Part shown: in pieces, positions 56,206-64,000 of the stretch
Layout of the letters: every line of letters starts with the position of its first letter
Numbering within the stretch: the first letter of the stretch is position 1
Assembly (NCBI RefSeq): GCF_900107235.1
Contig: NZ_FNPF01000016.1
Span: forward strand, 1 to 64,000
DNA: 64,000 nt
Direction: 5' to 3'
Source: Citreimonas salinaria
GTDB lineage: Bacteria > Pseudomonadota > Alphaproteobacteria > Rhodobacterales > Rhodobacteraceae
Translations under genes and position numbers: made by a program
Notes under the pieces: generated by a model
What the model saw: the letters and a program-made list of their open reading frames with translations, nothing else
What the model was told of the DNA's origin: nothing
The model's database searches: none

Positions 56206-57807
56206 ATGACCGACACCCCCGCGATCGAGCTCAAGGGCATCTCGAAGGCCTTCGGGCCCGTGCAGGCCAACAAGGACATCTCGATCCGCGTCATGCCGGG
56301 CACGATCCACGGCATCATCGGCGAGAACGGCGCCGGCAAGTCGACGCTGATGTCGATCCTCTACGGTTTCTACAAGGCCGACGCGGGCGAGATCTTCATC
56401 GGCGGCAGGAAGACCGAGATCCCCGACAGCCAGGCCGCGATCCGCGCCGGCATCGGCATGGTGTTCCAGCACTTCAAGCTGGTGCAGAACTTCACCGTGC
56501 TGGAAAACGTCATCCTCGGCGCCGAGGAGGGCGGCCTGCTCAGACCCTCGCTGTCGAAGGCCCGCGGCGTGCTGAAGAAGCTGGCCGACGATTACGAGCT
56601 GCGCGTCGACCCCAACGCCCTGATCGAGGACCTCAGCGTCGGCCACCAGCAGCGCGTGGAAATCCTCAAGGCGCTCTACCGCGAGGCCGACATCCTCATC
56701 CTGGACGAGCCCACCGGCGTGCTCACCCCGGCCGAGGCCGACCACCTGTTCCGCATCCTGCGCGGCCTGCGGGACGAGGGGAAGACCATCGTCCTGATCA
56801 CCCACAAGCTGCGCGAGATCATGGAGATCACCGACACGGTCAGCGTCATGCGCCGGGGCGAGATGGTCGCCACCGTCGAGACCGCCCGAAGCAATCCGTC
56901 CGAGCTGGCCGAGCTGATGGTCGGCCGCAAGGTGCTGCTGCGCGTCGACAAGGCGCCGGCGCAGCCCGGCCGCCCGATCCTCGAGATCGAGAATCTCAGC
57001 CACACCGATGCCAGCGGCGTGCAGCGTCTGCGCGACGTCTCGCTGACCGTCCGCGCCGGCGAAATCGTCGGCATCGCCGGCGTATCGGGCAACGGCCAGT
57101 CCGAGCTGCTCGAGGTGCTGGGCGGCATGGCCACGGCCACCGGCAGCGTGCGGCTGAACGGCCACGAGATCCCGCTGACCGGGCGCAAGGCCGACGGCAA
57201 GACACGCCGCGCGCAGGGCATCGCCCACGTGCCCGAGGACCGCCAGCACGAAGGGCTGATCATGCGATTCCACGCATGGGAGAACATCGCCTTCGGCTAT
57301 CACCACGACGACCGCTACGGGCGCGGCACACTGATGGACAACGTCGCCCTGCGCCGCGATGCCGAGGACAAGATGAAGCGCTACGACGTGCGCCCGCCCG
57401 ACCCCTGGCTCGAGGCGCGGAACTTCTCGGGCGGGAACCAGCAGAAGATCGTCCTTGCCCGCGAGATCGAGCGCGACCCCGAGGTGCTGCTGGTCGGCCA
57501 GCCCACCCGCGGCGTCGACATCGGCGCGATCGAGTTCATCCACCAGGAAATCGTGCGCCTGCGCGACAAGGGCAAGGCGATCCTGCTCGTCTCGGTCGAG
57601 CTGGACGAGATCCTGGGCCTCGCGGACCGCATCGCGGTGATGTTCGACGGCCGCATCATGGGCGAACGCCTGCCGTCCGAGACCGACCAGCGCGAGCTTG
57701 GCCTGCTGATGGCCGGCGTGACCGAGGCGCCCGCCGGGTCCGGTCTCGACGCGGTCGAAGAGTCGCTGCGCGACAAGGAAAGGCGCGAGGCTGCCCGCCA
57801 TGACTGA
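56206..57807 (+). CDS. Nucleoside-type ABC transporter ATPase with two nucleotide-binding domains
   Basis: 533 residues with fused ATPase domains, as in the RbsA/YufO group. Domain 1: Walker A GENGAGKS (about 42), LSVGHQQRVEILKAL, ILDEPTGVLTP. Domain 2: the P-loop is degenerate (GVSGNGQSELL, with Gln in place of Lys), and the signature is FSGGNQQKIVLAREI. Such degeneration is normal for the second domain. Energises uptake with the BMP-type binding protein. A 249-nt gap with repeat copy B separates it from the permeases. Confidence 0.94.
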   Translation: MTDTPAIELKGISKAFGPVQANKDISIRVMPGTIHGIIGENGAGKSTLMSILYGFYKADAGEIFIGGRKTEIPDSQAAIRAGIGMVFQHFKLVQNFTVLENVILGAEEGGLLRPSLSKARGVLKKLADDYELRVDPNALIEDLSVGHQQRVEILKALYREADILILDEPTGVLTPAEADHLFRILRGLRDEGKTIVLITHKLREIMEITDTVSVMRRGEMVATVETARSNPSELAELMVGRKVLLRVDKAPAQPGRPILEIENLSHTDASGVQRLRDVSLTVRAGEIVGIAGVSGNGQSELLEVLGGMATATGSVRLNGHEIPLTGRKADGKTRRAQGIAHVPEDRQHEGLIMRFHAWENIAFGYHHDDRYGRGTLMDNVALRRDAEDKMKRYDVRPPDPWLEARNFSGGNQQKIVLAREIERDPEVLLVGQPTRGVDIGAIEFIHQEIVRLRDKGKAILLVSVELDEILGLADRIAVMFDGRIMGERLPSETDQRELGLLMAGVTEAPAGSGLDAVEESLRDKERREAARHD

Positions 57808-57915
57808 CGATCCGCAACCGGTGGGAGGGCGCGGCGGCCTTGCCTCCGCGTTCCGCCGCGCCGGACCCGCCCTTCCACCAAGCGCGCAGGCGGACGGCTT
57901 CATGCAGGTCGGCGG

Positions 57916-57945
57916 CTTCTTTCTGGCACGAATACTCCCGCCGGA
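57916..57945 (+). repeat. Dispersed intergenic repeat, copy B
   Basis: CTTCTTTCTGGCACGAATAC then TCCCGCCGG, the loosest of three related copies (A at 2920, C at 49763). It lies inside the gap (57808-58056) between the ATPase and first permease gene of the BMP transporter, an unusual place for an intergenic repeat because it interrupts an otherwise compact operon. The rest of the gap shows no gene. Confidence 0.55.
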
Positions 57946-58056
57946 GGCCGCCGCAGGCTGCACGCGCACCGCGCACGCGGCACGCGCGCACGCCACCCAG
58001 ACAACAGCCGATGCCCGCGTCCCGGGCACGACGGCCCGAACCACCGGACCCTGCCC

Positions 58057-59178
58057 ATGAACCGAATGCCTGCCTGGGCCGACGCGGTGCTCGTGCCGCT
58101 GATCTCGATCCTGCTGGCCGCGATCCTGTCGGCGCTGGTGATCCTCGCCATCGGCGAGAACCCGGTCGCCGCGTTCTCGCTGATGGTCGAGGGCGCGCTG
58201 ATGCGCTCGACCGGCTGGGGCTACACGCTCTATTACGCCACGAACTTCACCTTCACCGGCCTGGCCGTGGCGGTCGCCTTCCACGCGCGCATGTTCAACA
58301 TCGGCGGCGAGGGGCAGGCCATGATCGGCGGCCTCGGCGTGGCGCTGGTGGCGCTCTACATCCCTTGGCCGCACTGGACGCTGGCGCTGGCCGGCGCAAC
58401 GCTCGCGGGCGGGCTGTTTGGCGCGGCCTGGGCCTTCATCCCGGCCTGGCTTCAGGCGACGCGCGGCAGCCACATCGTGATCACCACGATCATGTTCAAC
58501 TTCATCGCCGCGGCGCTGCTGAACTACGTGCTGGTCAACCTGATGCGCCCCGTGGGCGCGATGGAGCCGGCCTCCGCAACCTTCCCGCCCGCGACCCACC
58601 TGCCCACCTTCCAGGACATGTTCGCCTTCGGCGGCACGCTGTTCCGCGGCTCGCCCGCGAACGTGACCTTCTTCCTCGCGGTGCTGGCCTGCATCGCCGT
58701 CTGGCTGCTGATCTGGCGCACGCGGCTGGGCTACGAGATCCGCGCCTTCGGCCATTCCGACACCGCCGCGCGCTACGCCGGCATCTCGACCGTGCGGATC
58801 ACCGTGCTGGCGATGCTGATCTCGGGCGCGCTGGCGGGCCTCATGGGCCTCAATACCACCATGGGCGAGGCCGAGCGCCTGGTGCTGAACGCGACCGAGG
58901 GCGCGGGCTTCATCGGCATCGCCGTGGCGCTGATGGGCCGCTCGCATCCCGTGGGCGTGTTCCTGGCGGCGCTGCTCTTCGGCTTCCTCTACCAGGGCGG
59001 CGCCGAGCTTGCCCTCTGGACCGACATCCCGCGCGAGCTGATCACCGTGATCCAGGCGCTGGTGATCCTGTTCACCGGCGCGCTCGACAACATGGTCCGC
59101 ATGCCGCTCGAGGCGATGTTCGGCGCGTTGCGCGCCCGCCGCGGCCCGAAACCCAAGCCCACCAGCCCGAGGGACTAG
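58057..59178 (+). CDS. Nucleoside-type ABC transporter permease 1
   Basis: 373 residues, about nine membrane helices (YufP/BmpC-like, BPD_transp_2 family). FNIGGEGQAMIGGLGVALVA (about 83-102) is the family motif, and RTRLGYEIRAFGHSDTAARYAGI is the coupling loop. Forms the channel with the next permease. The C-terminus is basic and Pro-rich. The start ATG at 58057 lacks a strong ribosome site. Confidence 0.92.
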   Translation: MNRMPAWADAVLVPLISILLAAILSALVILAIGENPVAAFSLMVEGALMRSTGWGYTLYYATNFTFTGLAVAVAFHARMFNIGGEGQAMIGGLGVALVALYIPWPHWTLALAGATLAGGLFGAAWAFIPAWLQATRGSHIVITTIMFNFIAAALLNYVLVNLMRPVGAMEPASATFPPATHLPTFQDMFAFGGTLFRGSPANVTFFLAVLACIAVWLLIWRTRLGYEIRAFGHSDTAARYAGISTVRITVLAMLISGALAGLMGLNTTMGEAERLVLNATEGAGFIGIAVALMGRSHPVGVFLAALLFGFLYQGGAELALWTDIPRELITVIQALVILFTGALDNMVRMPLEAMFGALRARRGPKPKPTSPRD

Positions 59179-59182
59179 ACCA

Positions 59183-60148
59183 ATGGATCTCGCGACTATC
59201 CTGCAGGTGCTCGATTCGACCGTCCGGCTGGCGATCCCACTGCTGCTGGCCTGTCTGGCGGGTTTGTTTTCCGAACGCTCGGGCATCATCGACATCGGCC
59301 TCGAGGGCAAGATGCTCATCGCCGCCTTCTTCTCGGCCGCGGTGGCCTTCGCCACCGGCTCGGTCTGGCTCGGCATGCTGGCGGGGATCGCGGCGTCGAT
59401 GGTGCTGTCGGCGATCCACGGCCTCGCGTCGATCACCTTCCGCGGCAACCAGCTGATCTCGGGCGTGGCGCTGAACTTTCTCGCCTCGGGCCTCACGGTG
59501 ATGATCGCCCAGGTCTGGTTCTCCGAAGGCGGCCGCACGCCGTCGCTGATGACCGGCGGGCGCTTTTCCGACATCGCCCTGCCCTTCGCCGAAACCCTCC
59601 GCCCCATCCCCGTCCTCGGCCCGATCTACGCCGAGCTCATCTCGGGGCACTCGATCCTGGTCTACGTGGGCTTTCTGATGGTGCCGCTGACATGGTGGGT
59701 GCTGCAGCGCACCCGCTTCGGCCTGCGCCTGCGCGCCGTGGGCGAGGCCCCCGAGGCTGTCGACACCGCCGGCGTCTCGGTCGCCGGCCTGCGCTTCGCC
59801 GCGCTGGCCATCGCGGGCCTTCTGTGCGGCCTTGCCGGCGCCTACCTCGCCACCGGCCTGCAGGCCGGCTTCGTGCGCGAGATGACCGCCGGGCGCGGCT
59901 ACATCGCGCTCGCCGCGCTGATCTTCGCCAAGTGGCGGCCGTGGTACGCGCTGGGGGCGTGCCTTCTGTTCGGCTTCCTGCAGGCCATCGCGCTGCGCTA
60001 CCAGAACATCGACCTCGGCGCCTTTACCGTGCCGGTGCAGGTGATGGACGCGCTGCCCTACATCCTGACGGTGGTGATCCTTGCGGGCTTCGTCGGCAAG
60101 GCCATCCCGCCCCGCGCCGGCGGCCAGCCTTACGTGAAGGAGCGCTGA
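59183..60148 (+). CDS. Nucleoside-type ABC transporter permease 2
   Basis: 321 residues, about nine membrane helices (YufQ-like, BPD_transp_2 family). SGIIDIGLEGKMLIAAFFSA gives the family motif near residue 33, and RTRFGLRLRAVGEAPEAVDTAGV is the coupling loop. Begins 4 nt after permease 1 and ends the BMP-transporter set. The next gene, TauE-like, starts 45 nt later and may be co-transcribed. Confidence 0.92.
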   Translation: MDLATILQVLDSTVRLAIPLLLACLAGLFSERSGIIDIGLEGKMLIAAFFSAAVAFATGSVWLGMLAGIAASMVLSAIHGLASITFRGNQLISGVALNFLASGLTVMIAQVWFSEGGRTPSLMTGGRFSDIALPFAETLRPIPVLGPIYAELISGHSILVYVGFLMVPLTWWVLQRTRFGLRLRAVGEAPEAVDTAGVSVAGLRFAALAIAGLLCGLAGAYLATGLQAGFVREMTAGRGYIALAALIFAKWRPWYALGACLLFGFLQAIALRYQNIDLGAFTVPVQVMDALPYILTVVILAGFVGKAIPPRAGGQPYVKER

Positions 60149-60193
60149 CGCCGCCCCGTTGCCAAGCCTGCACCGCGCGCGCTAACAATCCCC

Positions 60194-61105
60194 ATGATGA
60201 TCTACCTCCCCATCGCCGAGGTCTCGGTCAACGCGTTCCTGCTGCTGGGACTGGGCGGGCTGGTGGGCATCCTGTCGGGCATGTTCGGCGTCGGCGGAGG
60301 ATTCCTGATCACGCCGCTGCTGTTCTTCATCGGCATCCCCCCGGCGGTCGCGGTGGCCACCTCGGCCAACCAGATCGTCGCGGCGTCCTTCTCGGCGGTG
60401 CTGGCGCATTTCCGGCGCCGCACGGTCGATCTGCGCATGGGCTTCGTGCTGCTGGCCGGCGGCCTTGTCGGATCAGGCCTCGGGATCGTCGTGTTCAACA
60501 TCCTGCGCGAGATGGGCCAGGTCGACCTGCTGGTGCGGCTCTGCTACGTCGTCTTCCTCGGGATCATCGGCGCGCTGATGTTCGTCGAATCCCTGCGCGC
60601 CCTGCGCAAGACCCGCGGCGGCAAGATCGCCCCGCGCAAGAAGCACACCTGGATCCACGGCCTGCCGCTCAAGATGCGGTTCCGCACGTCCGGCCTCTAC
60701 ATCTCGGTCATCCCCCCGGTCCTGGTGGGCGTCGCCGTGGGCATGCTGGCCGCGATCATGGGCGTGGGCGGCGGCTTCATCATGGTGCCGGCGATGATCT
60801 ACCTGCTGGGGATGCCCACCAAGGTGGTGATCGGCACCTCGCTGTTCCAGATCATCTTCGTCGCCGCCTTCACCACGCTGCTGCACGCGGTCACGAACCA
60901 GACGGTCGACGTGGTGCTGGCGGTGCTGCTGCTGGTGGGCGGCGTGCTGGGCGCGCAGTTCGGCGCGGTCTTCGGCGCGCGCATGCGGGCCGAGCAGCTG
61001 CGCATCCTGCTGGCGACGCTGGTGCTGCTGGTCTGCGGCAAGCTCGCGCTCGACCTGCTGCTGCGCCCCGAGGAACTCTACACCCTCAGCACGGGGGCTG
61101 TGTGA
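60194..61105 (+). CDS. TauE/SafE-family sulfite or anion exporter
   Basis: 303 residues, eight or so membrane helices in two homologous halves. The first half starts LGLGGLVGILSGMFGVGGGFLITP (about 16-39) and the second repeats as MLAAIMGVGGGFIMVPAMIYLLG (about 184-206), the duplicated TauE signature. Family members export sulfite, sulfoacetate or related anions, or act without known substrate. It overlaps the TIGR02186 gene by 1 nt (TGATG), a standing pair in Rhodobacterales. Confidence 0.9.
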   Translation: MMIYLPIAEVSVNAFLLLGLGGLVGILSGMFGVGGGFLITPLLFFIGIPPAVAVATSANQIVAASFSAVLAHFRRRTVDLRMGFVLLAGGLVGSGLGIVVFNILREMGQVDLLVRLCYVVFLGIIGALMFVESLRALRKTRGGKIAPRKKHTWIHGLPLKMRFRTSGLYISVIPPVLVGVAVGMLAAIMGVGGGFIMVPAMIYLLGMPTKVVIGTSLFQIIFVAAFTTLLHAVTNQTVDVVLAVLLLVGGVLGAQFGAVFGARMRAEQLRILLATLVLLVCGKLALDLLLRPEELYTLSTGAV

Positions 61106-61869
61106 TGCGCCTCTGGCTCGCCCTACTGCTGCTGCTCGCCGCCGGGCCCGCCCGCACCGCCGAAGAGGTCGTGCTCGGCCTCAGCCAGGACCAGGTGTCG
61201 ATCTCCACCAGCTTCTCCGGCTCGGAAATCCTGATCTTCGGCGCCGTCAAGCGCGAAACCGCGATTCCCGAAGGCCCGCCGCTCGAGGTGGTCGTGACCG
61301 TCCAGGGGCCCGACCGCCCCGTGACCGTGCGCCGCAAGGAACGCCGCGCCGGCATCTGGGTCAACGTCGACGCGGTCGAGGTCGATTCCGCCCCCAGCTT
61401 CTACGCCGTCGCCACGTCCGGCCCGTGGGAGGAGGTCATCAGCCACACCGAGGACCTGCGCCACGCGGTCTCGATCCCGCGCGCGATCCGCTCGGTGGGC
61501 GCGCCCTCTGGCGTGCTGGAGCCACAGGCCTTCACCGACGCGGTGATCCGGATCCGGCGGGCGAACGGCCTCTACATCCACAAGGAAGGCGCCGTCGACC
61601 TTCGCGAACAGACCCTGTTCGACACCGCGATCGCCCTGCCCGCGAACCTGACCGAGGGGCTTTACACGACGCGCGTCTTCCTGACCCGCGACCGGGCCGT
61701 GGTGGCGCGGTTCGACACGACGATCCCCGTGCGCAAGGTCGGGCTGGAGCGCTGGCTGTTCACCCTGTCGCACCAGCAGCCGCTGCTCTACGGGCTGATG
61801 TCGCTGGCCATCGCCATCGCCGCCGGCTGGGCCGCCTCGGCCGCCTTCCGCCTGATGCGCCCGCAATGA
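61105..61869 (+). CDS. TIGR02186 family periplasmic/membrane protein
   Basis: 254 residues. Signal peptide 1-18 (RLWLALLLLLAAGPARTA), a beta-rich periplasmic domain (about 19-215: EEVVLGLSQDQVSISTSFSG, LEVVVTVQGPDRPVTVRRKE), and a C-terminal membrane anchor (about 227-250, YGLMSLAIAIAAGWAASAAF). TIGR02186 has no proven function and nearly always sits beside TauE, so it is probably an accessory protein of that exporter. Its stop overlaps the thioesterase start (ATGA). Confidence 0.88.
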   Translation: MRLWLALLLLLAAGPARTAEEVVLGLSQDQVSISTSFSGSEILIFGAVKRETAIPEGPPLEVVVTVQGPDRPVTVRRKERRAGIWVNVDAVEVDSAPSFYAVATSGPWEEVISHTEDLRHAVSIPRAIRSVGAPSGVLEPQAFTDAVIRIRRANGLYIHKEGAVDLREQTLFDTAIALPANLTEGLYTTRVFLTRDRAVVARFDTTIPVRKVGLERWLFTLSHQQPLLYGLMSLAIAIAAGWAASAAFRLMRPQ

Positions 61870-62303
61870 CCCGCCAGCCCCCGGCCGGCCGCGACGCCTA
61901 CACCGCCTTCCGCGCGATGCCCACGCGCTGGAACGACAACGACGAGTACGGGCACATGAACAACGCGACCTATCTCGAGATATTCGACACCGCGGTCAGC
62001 CTGTGGCAGATGGAAAACGGCCTCGTCCTGCGGGGCCCCGGGGCCACCCGAATGCTGGTGGTGGAATCCGGCATCCGCTACCATGCCGAGGCCGGGTTTC
62101 CCGACACGCTGCATGCCGGCCTGCGCGTCGGCCACCTGGGCAAAAGTTCGGTCCGGTTCGAGATCGGCCTCTTCCGCAACGACGACCGAACCGCCTGCAC
62201 CGAGGGCTTCTTCACCGAGGTCCACACCAGCCCCGCCGGCCGCCCCGCGCCGCTGCCGGACGCGCTGCGCCGCACCTTCCAGACCCTCGTCCTTCCCGCG
62301 TGA
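61866..62303 (+). CDS. Acyl-CoA thioesterase, 4-hydroxybenzoyl-CoA/YbgC hot-dog type
   Basis: 145 residues, single hot-dog domain. The catalytic signature is TRWNDNDEYGHMNNATYLEIFD (about 19-40), with the usual Asp replaced in the TRW-ND-ND context; the hot-dog helix follows. It hydrolyses a short acyl-CoA, substrate unknown. Overlaps TIGR02186 by 4 nt; the gene therefore ends a run beginning at TauE. Confidence 0.88.
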   Translation: MTRQPPAGRDAYTAFRAMPTRWNDNDEYGHMNNATYLEIFDTAVSLWQMENGLVLRGPGATRMLVVESGIRYHAEAGFPDTLHAGLRVGHLGKSSVRFEIGLFRNDDRTACTEGFFTEVHTSPAGRPAPLPDALRRTFQTLVLPA

Positions 62304-62357
62304 TCCGCGCCGCCCGACCGGGCGCGATCGGCACGGCCGCGCGCGGCCCGGGGTGAA

Positions 62358-62448
62358 TGGCGCCGCAGGCGCCAGAGGGGCGCAGCCCCTCGCCCCGAGG
62401 CCCGCGCCCAAGCGCGGGCCGAGAGCCATGCGCGCGCCGCAGGCGCGC
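62358..62448. repeat. Cluster of four GC-rich hairpins after the thioesterase gene
   Basis: Four perfect inverted repeats in 91 nt: 62358-62374 (7 bp), 62375-62391 (7 bp), 62399-62420 (9 bp, loop CCAA) and 62432-62448 (7 bp). The first, second and fourth all have the loop GCA. It lies between the thioesterase gene and uvrC, which converge. Likely an end-of-transcript or REP-like structure; no T-run. Confidence 0.6.
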
Positions 62449-62513
62449 CCCGCCCGCCAACCGGCAACACGCCCGCCGGCACCTTGCGCGATGCCCCCTC
62501 CGCACCCCGAGCG

Positions 62514-62586
62514 TTAACGGATCCTGAATCCGTCTCTGCAAGCCCTTGATTTCCTTACGGCGCATTCCTGTCCCACCGTGGGACAC
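62514..62586 (+). repeat. 73-bp composite element, copy 2
   Basis: Same parts and spacing as copy 1 (8464-8536): TTAA-N7-TGAA, 7 nt, CTGCAAGCC, one base, TTGATTT, 16 nt, TGTCCCACCGTGGGACA plus C. Here it lies between converging gene ends, 4 nt from the uvrC stop, so a promoter role for that gene is excluded. Both copies point the same way along the window. Confidence 0.7.
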
Positions 62587-62590
62587 CGGA

Positions 62591-64000
62591 TCACCCCTTC
62601 TCGTGGAAGAAGGCGTAGATCCGTTCCGCCAGCGCCTCGCTGACCCCGTCCACGGCCCGCAGGTCCGCCAGGTTCGCCCGGCTCACCGCCTTGGCCGAGC
62701 CGAAATGCGCCAGCAGCGCCCGCTTGCGCGACGCCCCCACCCCGGGCACCTCGTCCAGCGGGTTGGCCATCTGCGCCTTGGCCCGCTTGGCCCTGTGGGT
62801 CCCGATCGCGAAGCGGTGCGCCTCGTCCCGCAGCCGCTGGACGAAGTACAGCACCGGGTCGTTCCTCCGCAGCGCGAAGGGCCGCTGCCCGGGGCGGTGG
62901 AACTCCTCCTTGCCGTGGTCGCGGTCCACGCCCTTGGCCACGCCCACGAACGGCACGTCCTCGACCCCGTGCTCGGCCATGATCTCGGCCACGGCGCTGA
63001 CCTGTCCCGCGCCGCCGTCGATCAGCATGAGGTCGGGCCACAGCCCCTTGTCGCGGTCCGGGTCGTCCTTCAGCAGGCGTTTCAGCCGCCGGCCCAGCAC
63101 CTCCTTCATCATCCCGAAATCGTCACCCGGCACCAGCTCCTCGCCGCGGATGTTGAATTTCCGGTACTGGTTCTTCATGTACCCGTCCGGCCCCGCGACG
63201 ATCATCGCGCCCACCGCGTTCGTCCCCTGGATGTGGGAGTTGTCGTAGACCTCGACCCGCGCCGGCGGCGCCTCCAGCCCGAACGCCTCGGCCAGCCCGC
63301 GCAGCAGCTTCCCCTGCGCGGCACTCTCGGCCATCTTCCGGCCCAGACTTTCGCGGGCGTTGCGCAGCGCGCCGTCCACCAGTTCAGCCTTCTCGCCGCG
63401 CCGGGGCACGGCGATCTCGACCTTGCGGCCCAGCTTCTCGCTCAGCGCGGCCGCCATCAGGTCGCGGTTCTCCAGTTCGTGGCTCAGCAGGATGCGGCGC
63501 GCGGGGTCCTTCTGGTCGTAGAACTGGCCCAGGAACGCCTCGAGCACCTCGGCATGATCCACGTCCTCGCCCACCCGGGGATAGAAGTCCTGGTTGCCCC
63601 AGTTCTGGTTCGCCCGGATGAAGAAGACCTGCACGCAGGCCTGCCCGTGTTCGAGATGCAGCGCGATCACGTCGGCCTCGGACACGCCCTGCGGGTTGAT
63701 GCCCTGCGCCGATTGCACGTTCGTCAGCGCGCGGATCCGGTCGCGCAGGGCTGCGGCGCGCTCGAACTCCATTGCCTCGGACGCCTCCTCCATCTGCGCG
63801 GCCAGCTGTTCCTGGATGCGGGTCGACTTGCCCGACAGGAAGCGTTCCGCGTCGCGCACGCTCTGCGCGTACTCGGCCTCGGAGATCTTGCCGACGCAGG
63901 GCGCGCTGCACCGCTTGATCTGGTGCAGAAGGCAGGGCCGCGTGCGCCCTTCGAACATCGAATCCGTGCAGTTGCGCAGCAGGAACGCCTTCTGCAGCTG
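62591..64000 (-). CDS. uvrC: Excinuclease ABC subunit C, 5' end missing at the window edge
   Basis: 470 codons visible to the stop; the N-terminal GIY-YIG nuclease domain (about 150 residues) lies beyond 64000. Visible in order: [18 protein letters not shown] (Cys-rich region), the UVR motif [20 protein letters not shown], the RNase H-like 5' endonuclease core ([25 protein letters not shown]) and the C-terminal helix-hairpin-helix pair ([35 protein letters not shown]). With UvrB it makes both incisions in nucleotide excision repair. Copy 2 of the 73-bp element follows the stop. Confidence 0.96.
   Translation of the reverse strand, partial: QLQKAFLLRNCTDSMFEGRTRPCLLHQIKRCSAPCVGKISEAEYAQSVRDAERFLSGKSTRIQEQLAAQMEEASEAMEFERAAALRDRIRALTNVQSAQGINPQGVSEADVIALHLEHGQACVQVFFIRANQNWGNQDFYPRVGEDVDHAEVLEAFLGQFYDQKDPARRILLSHELENRDLMAAALSEKLGRKVEIAVPRRGEKAELVDGALRNARESLGRKMAESAAQGKLLRGLAEAFGLEAPPARVEVYDNSHIQGTNAVGAMIVAGPDGYMKNQYRKFNIRGEELVPGDDFGMMKEVLGRRLKRLLKDDPDRDKGLWPDLMLIDGGAGQVSAVAEIMAEHGVEDVPFVGVAKGVDRDHGKEEFHRPGQRPFALRRNDPVLYFVQRLRDEAHRFAIGTHRAKRAKAQMANPLDEVPGVGASRKRALLAHFGSAKAVSRANLADLRAVDGVSEALAERIYAFFHEKG

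Noticed and set aside
57800..58060. 86-codon ORF overlapping the ABC ATPase stop by ATGA
   Set aside because: It runs through repeat copy B and is Ala/Arg/Thr/Pro-rich without motif; the overlap with ATGA is probably chance.
62569..62585. TGTCCCA palindrome as the uvrC terminator
   Set aside because: The stem is short (7 bp), there is no T-run, and the identical palindrome occurs upstream of ileS, where it is not a gene end.

Overview
The window reads as a chromosomal segment of a GC-rich alphaproteobacterium, most likely Rhodobacterales (Rhodobacteraceae/Roseobacter group). The basis is gene content and arrangement: a WaaA-like enzyme beside lpxK, ycjX/ycjF, an NfuA-tsaB-rimI block, a TauE/TIGR02186 pair, a BMP-type nucleoside transporter, the zinc-independent form of ribosomal protein L36, and typical short intergenic repeats. 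Coding density is very high, with many 1-11 nt overlaps. I see no phage, transposase, integrase or CRISPR array. Both edges cut genes: a possible minus-strand gene at the left and uvrC at the right.

Layout. 0-8.5 kb: housekeeping genes (DUF3726-like, Trm112-like, LON-domain, YbbN-type thioredoxin, xthA, truA), then a translationally coupled ycjX-GNAT-ycjF trio and a VIT1/CCC1-like transporter. 8.5-12.1 kb: ileS, preceded by a promoter, a short Ile-rich leader ORF and mutually exclusive hairpins, followed by rpsO. 12.2-19.8 kb: an RTX-repeat protein, DUF5665 and DUF1643 proteins, a threonine/serine dehydratase, and a minus-strand run ending in AspA/AstE-like, RluA, two LysE-type exporters, a membrane protein and rsmE. 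19.8-25 kb: ubiA, an OmpA-like envelope protein with a small coiled-coil partner, a histidine phosphatase and a fungal-type saccharopine dehydrogenase. 25-35.4 kb: a small catabolic operon (NudC, SRPBCC, FAD oxidase, FAH), a CpdB-like nucleotidase, an RlmL-like methyltransferase, the 4.5S/SRP RNA, waaA-like and lpxK, and an N-formylglutamate amidohydrolase. 35.5-37.6 kb: tRNA-Val(GAC), rpmJ, and a caspase-fold protein that lacks its catalytic dyad. 37.7-49.7 kb: a leftward operon combining a complete LIV-type ABC importer with two CoA ligases, next to a divergent hybrid histidine kinase and response regulator. 49.8-64 kb: an M20 amidohydrolase and a divergent class IV aminotransferase, UspA, a DfsB-like protein, NfuA-tsaB-rimI under a probable Irr-type iron box, a BMP/nucleoside ABC transporter, TauE, TIGR02186, a thioesterase and uvrC.

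The most interesting signals are not protein families. (1) Upstream of ileS, a sigma70-like promoter starts an RNA almost exactly at the AUG of a 16-codon ORF with three Ile codons. Its stop codon lies in one arm of a hairpin that competes with a second hairpin. This looks like ribosome-mediated attenuation with a near-leaderless leader peptide. (2) A 73-bp composite element occurs twice with identical internal spacing: a CtrA-like pair of half-sites, two fixed blocks and a TGTCCCA palindrome. (3) An inverted repeat closely matching the Irr iron control element sits on the nfuA promoter. Features and starts were read by eye; no searches or folding programs were run.
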